DNA of 64,000 bases, from contig OY787448.1 in the NCBI GenBank assembly GCA_963678855.1, forward strand, positions 1,736,001-1,800,000, read 5' to 3'. The translations under genes were made by a program, and so were the position numbers. This document shows positions 25,833 through 35,268 of this stretch, piece by piece. The stretch comes from F22 sp963678855. Lineage in GTDB: Bacteria > Bacteroidota > Bacteroidia > Bacteroidales > Bacteroidaceae. Below the pieces are notes generated by a model. It saw nothing but the letters and a program-made list of their open reading frames with translations, was not told where the DNA came from and did no database searches. Position 1 is the first letter of the stretch. The number at the start of each line of letters is the position of its first letter.

Positions 25833-28727
25833 ATGAAAAACAGAATACTCCCTTTATGCATCCTATTATTAACCTGTATACTTCCAGTTTCAGCCAACTG
25901 GAATCCATTTATTGTACACTTTGATAAGTTGCACTATGGAGAGAATACACAGGTATGGCAGATGTCAACAAAGATACCTGGTTGGTTAATGGTAGCTGGT
26001 CAAGGTGGGTTTCTACAATTTGATGGCTCTGTATGGCAACACTATAATATGCCTAAGGGCTCTCCAGTACGAGCCGTTTTGCCCGACTTGGAGTCTAGAA
26101 GAGTATATGTTGGAGGATTGAACATGTCGGGCTATTTTGCCCCACAACCTTCGGGTACTATGGCTTTTACTAATTTTTTTCCTCCCAAAAGTGAGATTAC
26201 TATTCGTCTAGCAAATGTCTGGAATATTCTTCATGTTGGAGATATGGTATATCTTCAAGGTGATTATGGAATTGCTCGAATAAGCCATTTGCTTGATAAA
26301 CCAGACTATATCGAGGCTCCTGATAAGATTACAGCATCTGCTATTGTCAGTGGATCCTTGTATATAGGTTGTCAATCTGGACTTTATGTTTTGATTGGTA
26401 AAAATTTCTTTCCAGTTCATGGTACCGAATCATTTGTAGGTCATACTTTTCGATCTATTATACCTTATGATGACAAGGTAATCCTTGTGACATCAGATGG
26501 CTTATACCTTTATGCTAACCAGAGTATCAGTACCTTTATCCCTAAGCTTCATAAATTGATTAGTGATAAAGGCCCCTTTTGTGCAGCGTTGTATAGAGGA
26601 CTATTAGCCATTGGTACAGTCAAGAATGGTGTGTATTGCTACGATATGTTGTCACGCAAGATTACAAATGTTTCTGAGGCCAATGGCCTGCGGAATAATA
26701 CCGTACTTTCCGTGAGTTTTGATGAACGAGGTTTCCTTTGGGCAGGTATGGATAGAGGAATTGATTATATTATGCTGTCTAGTCCTTTGACTAATCTATA
26801 TACTTTCCCTCGTAGTTATGGTACTGGATACGCTGCATATCAATCGGGCGATGATTTGTATTTGGGTACCAATCGTGGCTTGTATTATACCTCTTATCAA
26901 GAGAGTGCAACAGATACCAATGCTGAAATCTATGAAGTCCCGGGGACAGAAGGTCAAGTATGGGGGATTTCAGAAGTTGATGGAGATGTCTTTTGTATGC
27001 ATGACAAGGGGTTGTTGAAAGTCAACAAGCTTGGTGTTGAGCAGATAGATGTGCCTGTAGGTTCATTCTGTGCTATACCGATGAAAGGGCAAAAGGAAAT
27101 GTTTGTAGGACACTATAGTGGTATTTCTTTAATTACTAAAGACGATCAAGGGAAGTGGTCTTTGAAAAAATATTTTGAATCCATACAAGGATCATTTATG
27201 AAACTCTTGTTTTATAAGGATTCTACGGTATGGGGAATCAATGACCATACTTTTATGCATATCCGCTTTTCTAAAGACTGGCAACAAATAACCCACAGCA
27301 AAGAGTATAGTATCGACTCAATAGCAAAGATTACTGGTTCTTCTACGCTAGCTATGGTTCATGATACGTTGCGTCTTGCTACACGTACAGGGATCTATTA
27401 TTATAATGATCAAACTGATACTTTCTGTAAAGATACGCATCTTGAAAACCAACTTGCAGGTGATGTGCCTTACCGCTTATTGAGTGAAAAGAATGGCGAT
27501 GTCTGGGCATTGTCCGATCAAATGCTCAGTCACCATCATAATGACATGATGGCCCCTGTGCAATCTTTTTCCAATAATTATTCCTTTGATGTTCTTGTGG
27601 ATTTTGTCAGTGGGCATGAGAAGATGGTATGGACAAATGAGAGGCATGTTATTATGCCTTATGACAAAGGTTTTGCTATGCTTAATGTAGAGCAGGCTAA
27701 ACAACAGCAAAAGTTGCCATTAAGCGTGCATGTAGAGGAACTTGCTATATCCGCCAATAACGATTCTGTAATATACAAACATCATATTGGGAAGCATGTC
27801 GAAAAGCCTGTGATATCATGGAATAATAATGTCTTACGTTTTGTCTTTGGAGTGAATCTTGTAGCCAACAAGGGTGAGATTAAATATCGTTATCGATTTA
27901 GCAGTAAAGAAGAATGGACACAATGGACGGAGCGTCCAACTAAGGAATTTGCTGGTTTGTACGAAGATGACTACACACTGCACTTGCAAGCTAGAACTAT
28001 AAGTGGAGAAATAGCAGAGACTCGCTTCTATTTTAAAGTCTTGCCACCATGGTGGCGTACAAGCATAGCTTATGCCGTCTATACAATACTTAGTTTAGTT
28101 ATATTGTTTGTGATCATTTATTTTGATCAGCAACGTGTCAAAAAGCAATTTAAGCGTGCAGAAGAAGAAGCCCAGCTGCAAATTCAAGAACAGGAAGAAG
28201 TACACAAAAAAGAGCAGGAAAAGCAACAACAACAAATTGCTGAACTGGAGAAAGAGAATCTGAAGTACGAACTTTCACATAAGCAACAAGAAGTAACCAA
28301 TTTGTTGTTAAGCTCTGCCAAACAGAATGAGCTGCTCGAAGAAATCAAGCATGACTTGACACGTGTACAGACTGCTGTACGCCCTGGTAATATTCGTGAG
28401 CTGCGCGATCGACTAGAAAAGCTTGCTAGACGTATTGATATCAACATGCAAAACCAAGAGGTTTTAGAACGTGTGGAAAAAGAGTTTAATATGCTTCACA
28501 ACTCTATGATGACTAAGCTAAAAGCGAACTATCCCGACTTGAGTCAGAATGAGCGTATGATGTGTATCTATATCCGTATGCATCTTTTGACCAAGGAAAT
28601 TGCACCCCTTTTGAACCTTTCTGTACGTGGTGTTGAGACGCTTCGCTACCGATTACGTAAGAAATTTGATTTAAGTCGCGATGAAAGTCTGGCCGATTAT
28701 TTGAAAGAACTCGAGAAAAACGGATAA
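25833..28727 (+). CDS. Membrane-spanning beta-propeller/Y_Y_Y regulator with LuxR-type HTH
   Basis: A 964-residue one-component sensor. After a signal peptide (to ANW, about residue 24) come two-component-regulator-type propeller repeats, then a Y_Y_Y domain (about residues 640-730). A single TM helix follows at ~741-765, then a Gln/Glu-rich coiled coil (~770-850). The C-terminal helix-turn-helix contains LSQNERMMCIYIRMHLLTKE and LNLSVRGVETLRYRLRKKF. It has no histidine kinase or receiver domain, so it probably senses a glycan fragment in the periplasm and binds DNA directly. It lies just upstream of susC, its likely target. The ATG at 25833 gives the proper signal peptide. Confidence 0.87.
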   Translation: MKNRILPLCILLLTCILPVSANWNPFIVHFDKLHYGENTQVWQMSTKIPGWLMVAGQGGFLQFDGSVWQHYNMPKGSPVRAVLPDLESRRVYVGGLNMSGYFAPQPSGTMAFTNFFPPKSEITIRLANVWNILHVGDMVYLQGDYGIARISHLLDKPDYIEAPDKITASAIVSGSLYIGCQSGLYVLIGKNFFPVHGTESFVGHTFRSIIPYDDKVILVTSDGLYLYANQSISTFIPKLHKLISDKGPFCAALYRGLLAIGTVKNGVYCYDMLSRKITNVSEANGLRNNTVLSVSFDERGFLWAGMDRGIDYIMLSSPLTNLYTFPRSYGTGYAAYQSGDDLYLGTNRGLYYTSYQESATDTNAEIYEVPGTEGQVWGISEVDGDVFCMHDKGLLKVNKLGVEQIDVPVGSFCAIPMKGQKEMFVGHYSGISLITKDDQGKWSLKKYFESIQGSFMKLLFYKDSTVWGINDHTFMHIRFSKDWQQITHSKEYSIDSIAKITGSSTLAMVHDTLRLATRTGIYYYNDQTDTFCKDTHLENQLAGDVPYRLLSEKNGDVWALSDQMLSHHHNDMMAPVQSFSNNYSFDVLVDFVSGHEKMVWTNERHVIMPYDKGFAMLNVEQAKQQQKLPLSVHVEELAISANNDSVIYKHHIGKHVEKPVISWNNNVLRFVFGVNLVANKGEIKYRYRFSSKEEWTQWTERPTKEFAGLYEDDYTLHLQARTISGEIAETRFYFKVLPPWWRTSIAYAVYTILSLVILFVIIYFDQQRVKKQFKRAEEEAQLQIQEQEEVHKKEQEKQQQQIAELEKENLKYELSHKQQEVTNLLLSSAKQNELLEEIKHDLTRVQTAVRPGNIRELRDRLEKLARRIDINMQNQEVLERVEKEFNMLHNSMMTKLKANYPDLSQNERMMCIYIRMHLLTKEIAPLLNLSVRGVETLRYRLRKKFDLSRDESLADYLKELEKNG

Positions 28728-28866
28728 AAATTGTGTTTTGTCTTGATGTTTATCAAGTGTTGCTGCATAATATGTATGTTGTTGAATATCAGGTTGTTTT
28801 GTGTTGTTGAAGTGTGTATGACGTAAATAAAAACACCCCTTGAAGTATTCGTGGCGTATGATTTTT

Positions 28867-28898
28867 TTTGATGATTGTCATGCGAACTAGTATGTTTG
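28867..28898 (+). promoter_or_regulatory. Promoter of the SusC operon
   Basis: TTTG (28867-28870), exactly 20 bp, then TATGTTTG (28891-28898): a full Bacteroidetes consensus. The leader holds a GGATGG/CCATCC hairpin (28904-28925). The 233-bp gap from 28728 holds no gene and is where the upstream regulator would bind. Confidence 0.8.
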
Positions 28899-28959
28899 CA
28901 ATCGGATGGACGTGAACCACCATCCATAATGTTAACTACCTAATTTAATACACACGAGT

Positions 28960-31900
28960 ATGAGAAAGATTTTGTCGTTCTTGCTTGTGCTGTTTTGTAC
29001 GATGACCGCTTTTGCACAGGATGTGAAGGTAACAGGTACAGTCGTATCAGCAGCAGATGATTTGCCACTTATTGGCGTGAACGTGCTTGAGAAAAGCACA
29101 AAAAACGGAACCATCACCGACTTTGATGGTCAATTCGAATTAACAGTACCAACTGGATCTACAGTGGTGATCAAGTACATCGGGTACAAAGCTCAAGAAG
29201 TCGTTATTGGAACCAAGCGTCACTTTAATATTGTGATGCAAGAAGACACAGAAGTCCTCGATGAAGTAGTTGTTGTGGGTTATGGTGTCCAAAAGAAGAG
29301 TGTCGTTACCGCAGCAATTAGCCGCGTTACCGCAGAAGACCTAAATGCATCGAAGCCTTCACGTGTTGAAGATGCTTTGAAGGGTAAGGTGTCTGGTGTA
29401 CAAATTACACAGTCTTCTGGTCAACCTGGTGCCGACTCTAAGGTACGTATCCGTGGTATCGGTACCATTAACAATTCAGACCCTCTATATATCGTAGATG
29501 GTATGGCTGTAGATGGAGGTATCAATTATCTTAACCCTGTCGACATTGCGAGCGTAGAAATTCTTAAAGATGCGGCTTCTGCTGCAATTTATGGTGCGCG
29601 TGCAGCCAATGGTGTTGTCCTTGTAACAACTAAGAGTGGTGACGGCGGTAAAGGTCGTACTAAGAAAGCAACCATCACTTATGACTTTACATATGGTATC
29701 CAAAACGCAGCAAGACATAAAGAAGTATTGAATGCACAAGAGTATATGACTATCATGAACGAAGCATTGATAAATGATGGCAATGCTCCTCGTTATACTC
29801 AAGACGAAATCAATAACTATGTAGGTAAAGGTACGAACTGGCAAAAGAAAACTTTCAACGAGGATGCGCCAGTTGTCAGTCATCAAATGAGCATCAGTGG
29901 TGCTACCGAAAAAATGAACTATTATCTATCTCTAGGTTACTTCGATCAAGAAGGTATTGTTGGTGGCGACTACGGTAAGTCTGACTACAACCGTTGGTCT
30001 CTACGTACCAACTCTACATACACCATTCTTGATGAGAAATCACGTAAGTGGTTGAACAAAGTGCGTGTGGGTGTCAATGTCGGTTACTCTCGTTCTAAGT
30101 CACACGGTATTGAAACAAACTCTGAGTACGGTTCTGTACTTGGTTCTGCACTAGCATTTAGTCCACTTATTCCTGTATATGCTAATGAAGCAGATGCAGC
30201 TGCTATTCTAGCTGCTCATCCACATGCAGTGACTGATTCTAAGGGTCGTGTATTTAGCACCCCTCCTAGTGGTTTCCAAGAGATCGCCAACCCTGTTGCC
30301 ATGTTGAACCAACCAAGCAGCACTCAAAATACAGATGATAAATTTGTCGGTAGCTTCTGGGCTGAACTTGATCTTATGGAAGGTTTGAAGTTCAAATCTA
30401 GCTATGGTGTTGACTTAGCATTCTGGGGCAACGATGGTTATACATTCCCTTATTTCTTAGCGACACAAGGTAAAGACCTATCACAAAGTTCTGTAACAAG
30501 CGAAATGAACCGCGGTTTCAGATGGCAAGTTGAAAACGTCTTGACTTATAATAAGACAATTGATAAGCACAACTTCACTGTTGTTCTTGGTCAATCATCT
30601 CAAAAGTACACATCTCGCAACCTAGGTGGTTCTGATTATGACCTACTAGAAAACGTTGTAGGTAAAGCAAATATTGACTACGCTATCGCTGATGAAGACG
30701 ATTCTGTCCTTTGGGGTGGAACAGGAGGTCAAAACTTCTCTTCTCTAGCATCTTACTTCGGCCGTATCGATTACAACTACGACGAACGCTATATCTTCCA
30801 AGCGACAGTACGTCGTGATGGGTCTTCAAACTTCGGCCCTGACAACAAGTGGGCTACATTCCCTGCCTTCTCTTTGGGTTGGAACGTCACAAACGAAGCC
30901 TTTATGGAAAACCGTCCGGAATGGTTTAACGCTTTGAAGCTTCGTGCAAGTTGGGGTAAGAATGGTAACGAACGTATCGGTGCCTTCCAATATACAGCCC
31001 TAATGGGTGGTGGTCAAAACTATTACTTCGGTGGTGGTTACAACGTAGAAGAAGAGTCAAATTCTGGTACAATGCAATATGGTAGCTCTCCTGCAAGCCT
31101 TGCAAATCCAGATGTAAAATGGGAGGAAAGTGAGCAAATCGACCTTGGTTTTGAAGCACGCTTCTTCAACTCAGCCTTGACATTTGGCTTCGACTACTTT
31201 AAGAAAGATACTGAAGGTATGTTGATGCTACAACCAATCCCTTCTTACGTAGGTCAAGGTGCTCCAATCGCCAATGCTGGTGATATGGAAAACTGGGGTC
31301 TTGAGTTCGAACTTGGTTGGAAAGACAATATTGGCAACTTGAACTACTTCGTTTCTGCAAACGCGTCTTACCTACAAAATAAGTTGATCAACATGGGTAA
31401 TGAAAGTGGCCAACAAATCTACGAAACAGCTGCTGCGTCTGGTCTTGGTAGTTACGTGAAGGGTAAGAACGGAGAAGTATTTCCTTATTTCTACGGATAT
31501 AAGACAAATGGTCTATTTCAAAATGATGCAGAAGTTGCTGCTTACGTAAATGAATCTGGTGAATTGATGCAACCTAAGGCAGAACCAGGTGATGTACGTT
31601 TCGTGGATACAAACGGTGACGGTGAAATCACAGACGATGATAAAGTGAAGATTGGTAAAGGTATGCCAGAATGGACTTACGGTGTAACAATCGGTGCAGA
31701 CTATAAAGGGTTCGACTTGAACCTATTCTTCCAAGGATCTTATGGTAACGATATCTATGACTTCTCTATGCGTGGTGATATTCCAGCAATGAACCGTCCA
31801 GCATGGATCCTAAATCGTTGGATTGGTGAAGGTACTAGCAACAGTATTCCACGTATGACAAACAGTAACCCTAACGGTAACTGGGCATCATCTGACCTAT

Positions 31901-32151
31901 ATGTAAAAGATGGTAGCTACCTACGCCTAAAGACAGCTAGTCTAGGGTATACATTACCTAAGTCACTTGTAAGCAAAGCGACACTACAAAAAGTACGTGT
32001 ATTCGTAAGTGGTGAAAACTTGTTGACATTTACTGACTACACAGGTTACGATCCTGAAATCGCATCTGGTAGTTACACAACAATCGGTATCGACCGTGGT
32101 GGTTATCCACAAGCTCGTACGATTTCTATTGGTGCTAATATCGTATTCTAA
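28960..32151 (+). CDS. SusC/RagA TonB-dependent outer-membrane transporter
   Basis: A 1063-residue outer-membrane importer. The signal peptide ends at TAFAQ (about residue 20). A carboxypeptidase-regulatory-like domain follows (residues ~24-100). Then come the TonB-box region EVVVVGYGVQKKS and the plug with IRGIGTINNSDPLYIVDG and IEILKDAASAAIYGARAANG. The remainder is the 22-stranded barrel ending in ARTISIGANIVF. With the SusD partner it would import oligosaccharides, here most likely beta-glucan fragments given the GH3/GH16 enzymes. susD starts 3 bp downstream. Confidence 0.96.
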   Translation: MRKILSFLLVLFCTMTAFAQDVKVTGTVVSAADDLPLIGVNVLEKSTKNGTITDFDGQFELTVPTGSTVVIKYIGYKAQEVVIGTKRHFNIVMQEDTEVLDEVVVVGYGVQKKSVVTAAISRVTAEDLNASKPSRVEDALKGKVSGVQITQSSGQPGADSKVRIRGIGTINNSDPLYIVDGMAVDGGINYLNPVDIASVEILKDAASAAIYGARAANGVVLVTTKSGDGGKGRTKKATITYDFTYGIQNAARHKEVLNAQEYMTIMNEALINDGNAPRYTQDEINNYVGKGTNWQKKTFNEDAPVVSHQMSISGATEKMNYYLSLGYFDQEGIVGGDYGKSDYNRWSLRTNSTYTILDEKSRKWLNKVRVGVNVGYSRSKSHGIETNSEYGSVLGSALAFSPLIPVYANEADAAAILAAHPHAVTDSKGRVFSTPPSGFQEIANPVAMLNQPSSTQNTDDKFVGSFWAELDLMEGLKFKSSYGVDLAFWGNDGYTFPYFLATQGKDLSQSSVTSEMNRGFRWQVENVLTYNKTIDKHNFTVVLGQSSQKYTSRNLGGSDYDLLENVVGKANIDYAIADEDDSVLWGGTGGQNFSSLASYFGRIDYNYDERYIFQATVRRDGSSNFGPDNKWATFPAFSLGWNVTNEAFMENRPEWFNALKLRASWGKNGNERIGAFQYTALMGGGQNYYFGGGYNVEEESNSGTMQYGSSPASLANPDVKWEESEQIDLGFEARFFNSALTFGFDYFKKDTEGMLMLQPIPSYVGQGAPIANAGDMENWGLEFELGWKDNIGNLNYFVSANASYLQNKLINMGNESGQQIYETAAASGLGSYVKGKNGEVFPYFYGYKTNGLFQNDAEVAAYVNESGELMQPKAEPGDVRFVDTNGDGEITDDDKVKIGKGMPEWTYGVTIGADYKGFDLNLFFQGSYGNDIYDFSMRGDIPAMNRPAWILNRWIGEGTSNSIPRMTNSNPNGNWASSDLYVKDGSYLRLKTASLGYTLPKSLVSKATLQKVRVFVSGENLLTFTDYTGYDPEIASGSYTTIGIDRGGYPQARTISIGANIVF

Positions 32152-32154
32152 TCC

Positions 32155-33702
32155 ATGAACCTCACAAAAAAGAAAATGAAGATGAAAAAATATATGCTAT
32201 TCGGTTTGGTCTTCGCCTTTCTAGCAGGAATGACTTCTTGTGGCGACGACTTCTTGACCAACGAACCTACTTCTAGCCAAGAAGCAGGAGGCCCAGCAAC
32301 GGAAGGAGCTATCCTTTCAAACCTTGGCGCAACATACCAACCATTGTTGTTGGATAGCTATGCCAACCAAAACTACAACTCGCTAGTCTTGTTGAGCGAC
32401 CTTCGTTCAGATGATATCTATAAAGGTGGTGGTGATGCAGGTGACCAACGTCAACTATATCTATTGTCACAATTTACATTGACGCCAACAGAAAATATTG
32501 ATGGTATCTGGTCAGTATTGTACAATGGTCTTGCTCGTGCAAATAATGTGATTATCGCTTGTGATAACGCAGTGAATGTAGACGAAACAAAGTTGACACA
32601 ATACAAAGCAGAAGCACATTTCCTACGTGCATATTACATGCACTGGTTGTGGAAATTCTGGGGTAACGTCCCTTATTTCGAAGAACCACTTGCAGCACCA
32701 TATCTTGCTCCACAATTTTCAGCAGATGAAATCTACGCTGAAATCATGGAAGACCTAGATGTAGCTTGTGCAGAAGGTGCTTTGGCCATGCGCCCAGAAG
32801 GTGCTGATCTAGGTCGTGTAGGCCGCGCTGCAGCGTTGATGCTTCGTGCTCGTGTTGTGATGTATCAAAAAGATACAAGCAAATACGGACAAGTTACAGA
32901 AGATATGGCTGAGATTATCAACAGTGGTAAATTCTCTCTAGATGCAGCTCCTGGTGAAATCTTCCTAGATGAAGGTGAGTTCGGTCCTGGTTCTATTTTT
33001 GAAACAAACCAAATTCCAGAAGGTAAGACTTGGGGTTCAGGTTGGGGTGGTTACGGTACTAACCTACCAGCATTTATCTCACCTAATAACCTAGCGACTG
33101 GTGAAGATCCAGACAACGGTACACCTAAGGGTGGTTGGGGATTCGGTCCTGTACGTACAGAAGCCTTGGCTATCTACGAAGATGGTGACTTGCGTAAAGA
33201 CGCTTCAATCAACCAATTTGAAGAAGCAGATTACACAGCCCGTTTCCAAGATACAGGTTTGTTCCTTGCTAAGTATTGTGCTCGTGTAGGTTACAACCCT
33301 CCTCCAGGTGATGTGGACTTGAACTACTCAAACAATGTACGTATCTTCCGTTATGCAGAAGCTCTTTTGAACTATGCTGAGATGGTGATTATGAACGGTC
33401 AAACTGCCGTAGGTGGTGTAACAGGAGCACAATGTTTGAACCAAGTACGTGCTCGTGCATTTGGTGCAACTAACGATATTACTCCAAGTGACGAAAGCAT
33501 CAAGGCAGAACGTCGTCGTGAATTCTTCGGTGAAGGTATGCGCTTCTGGGATGTGGTACGTTGGGGTGATACAGCTCTATTGAACGACAACAGTGCTTTG
33601 AGTAACCGTACGTGGTCTGCTAACCAAAAGTACCTACCAATCCCACAATCTGAGATTGAAAAGACTCAAGGTACAGAGTTCCCATTGACACAAAACCCTT
33701 AA
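32155..33702 (+). CDS. SusD/RagB glycan-binding lipoprotein
   Basis: A 515-residue surface lipoprotein that forms the lid of the SusC transporter. The lipobox AGMTSC is followed by GDDF, and acidic residues after the Cys fit the Bacteroidetes surface-export signal. The TPR-rich N-terminal part has YLRAYYMHWLWKFWGNVPYF-like features. The C-terminal part has the usual RYAEALLNYAEM, RRREFFGEGMRFWDVVRWG and LPIPQSEI blocks. Starts at 32155, 32176 or 32182 are possible because three Met precede the signal peptide. Confidence 0.95.
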   Translation: MNLTKKKMKMKKYMLFGLVFAFLAGMTSCGDDFLTNEPTSSQEAGGPATEGAILSNLGATYQPLLLDSYANQNYNSLVLLSDLRSDDIYKGGGDAGDQRQLYLLSQFTLTPTENIDGIWSVLYNGLARANNVIIACDNAVNVDETKLTQYKAEAHFLRAYYMHWLWKFWGNVPYFEEPLAAPYLAPQFSADEIYAEIMEDLDVACAEGALAMRPEGADLGRVGRAAALMLRARVVMYQKDTSKYGQVTEDMAEIINSGKFSLDAAPGEIFLDEGEFGPGSIFETNQIPEGKTWGSGWGGYGTNLPAFISPNNLATGEDPDNGTPKGGWGFGPVRTEALAIYEDGDLRKDASINQFEEADYTARFQDTGLFLAKYCARVGYNPPPGDVDLNYSNNVRIFRYAEALLNYAEMVIMNGQTAVGGVTGAQCLNQVRARAFGATNDITPSDESIKAERRREFFGEGMRFWDVVRWGDTALLNDNSALSNRTWSANQKYLPIPQSEIEKTQGTEFPLTQNP

Positions 33703-33722
33703 TTGCTTAATACCAGAATACA

Positions 33723-35177
33723 ATGAAAAAATATAGCTTATTTGCAGCAATCGCACTTTTTGCTGGTTTGACATTTGCTGGGTGTTCAGCAAATACAGAT
33801 GATGATCATGGCTTGGCTAAGGCTCCATCGGTGACAAGTATTACTTTCACTCAAAGTCCACAGACAGCTGTAAGCCCTAACCGTATCGACTTTACCAACA
33901 CATCAGCTGTAAGCGGTGTAGCTCTTTGGGACTTCGGTAATGGTTCTACTGCTAAAGGAAATACTGCTACAACAGATTATCCATTTGCAGGAAACTATAC
34001 TATTACAATGACTCTGTACACAGAAGGCGGTTCTGTGTCGACTACTCAAATGATTACAATTGCAAACGACGACTTCGCTTTGCTAGATACGCCAAACTAT
34101 CGTAACCTGACAGGTGGTCCTGATGATCTAGATGGTAAGACTTGGGTATTCGACCAATACCACGAAGGTCACTTCGGTGTAGGTCCTGCTGGCGATCCAA
34201 CTGCTGGACCAGCATGGTGGGCAGCTCCTGCTATGGCGAAGGATGAAACTTCTCTATATACTCAGAAGTTTACATTCATCCAACGCGATGTACAGTTCAA
34301 GTGGGAAAACAATGGCTATATCTATACTAATCAGCTAGGTGTAGATGCACTGAGTGCTTCAGTAGATGAAGAAACTCCTGATGGTGACTTTGATGTACCA
34401 TACGTCCCAGCTGATGACTTGACATTCTCGTTGAACGAAACAGATATGACCTTGAAACTTTCTGGTGGTGCATTCTTCGGTAACTACCAAGGTACATCTA
34501 CATATACTATCGTTTCTTTGACAGAAACTGAGTTGTATCTATATTGCCAAAGTGGTACAGACAACAACGGTTGGTGGTATCGCCTGATTCCAGAAGAATT
34601 GAACATCGAACCAGTGGTTACTGTAGAAGTTAAAGCAGTACCTTTGATGGATGATATGGAAGAGGAAGAAGCTCCATACGCTTATACAGCTAAGGATATG
34701 GGTGATGATCCTAAGACGAAGCGCGGTTATGACAACCCACTTCCATTTGGTATCAACACATCAAACAAGGTGTACATGTATGAAAAGACTACTGAGTTCT
34801 ATAGCAACTTGATGATCCCTAACCAAGGTTACAAGTTCGACTTGACAGAACAAAACACCATCACTATGAAGGTGTACTTGCCAAGCTTCAACGACTACGA
34901 GACTGAAGGTGAAGTAGCAGGTTCTTGGATTGCGAAGTCTAATCTTCAACGAGCTGTTGCAGTGAAGCTTCAAGACAGCACACTTGGTGACAACGCTTGG
35001 TCTACTCAAGCACAAGTGCTTATCGAAGACCTACCAACTGATGAGTGGACAGAAGTAACATTCGACTTCAGCGCATTTGCTGATCGTGAAGACTTCGACC
35101 AAATCGTGATTCAGTTTGGTAACGAAGGTCATAACATGCCAGGTCTGTTCTTCTTCGATGATTTCTCATTTGAATAG
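33723..35177 (+). CDS. PKD-domain surface lipoprotein of the glucan locus
   Basis: A 484-residue lipoprotein. The lipobox LTFAGC is followed by SANTDDD, an acidic stretch suiting surface export. A PKD domain (about residues 35-118) contains ALWDFGNGST and YPFAGNYTITMTLY. The middle region resembles a jelly-roll that could bind sugar (EGHFGVGPAGDP, WWAAPAM). The C-terminal ~140 residues end in FFFDDFSFE, like carbohydrate-binding modules. It sits where SusE/SusF-type glycan-binding proteins sit. Binding to beta-glucan is inferred from neighbours, and no catalytic motif was seen. Confidence 0.82.
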   Translation: MKKYSLFAAIALFAGLTFAGCSANTDDDHGLAKAPSVTSITFTQSPQTAVSPNRIDFTNTSAVSGVALWDFGNGSTAKGNTATTDYPFAGNYTITMTLYTEGGSVSTTQMITIANDDFALLDTPNYRNLTGGPDDLDGKTWVFDQYHEGHFGVGPAGDPTAGPAWWAAPAMAKDETSLYTQKFTFIQRDVQFKWENNGYIYTNQLGVDALSASVDEETPDGDFDVPYVPADDLTFSLNETDMTLKLSGGAFFGNYQGTSTYTIVSLTETELYLYCQSGTDNNGWWYRLIPEELNIEPVVTVEVKAVPLMDDMEEEEAPYAYTAKDMGDDPKTKRGYDNPLPFGINTSNKVYMYEKTTEFYSNLMIPNQGYKFDLTEQNTITMKVYLPSFNDYETEGEVAGSWIAKSNLQRAVAVKLQDSTLGDNAWSTQAQVLIEDLPTDEWTEVTFDFSAFADREDFDQIVIQFGNEGHNMPGLFFFDDFSFE

Positions 35178-35191
35178 CCCTATATAATATA

Positions 35192-35224
35192 ATGTGGGGT
35201 ATACGATACATGTATGCCCCACAT
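35192..35224 (+). terminator. Intrinsic terminator inside the glucan locus
   Basis: ATGTGGGGTATAC (35192-35204) and GTATGCCCCACAT (35212-35224) form a perfect 13-bp stem with a 7-nt loop, followed directly by seven T. It lies between the PKD lipoprotein and the GH3 gene. No TAnnTTTG box was found between it and the GH3 start. Confidence 0.85.
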
Positions 35225-35268
35225 TTTTTTACTATCAGATTGAACTATATATATTAAATACTAAACAG

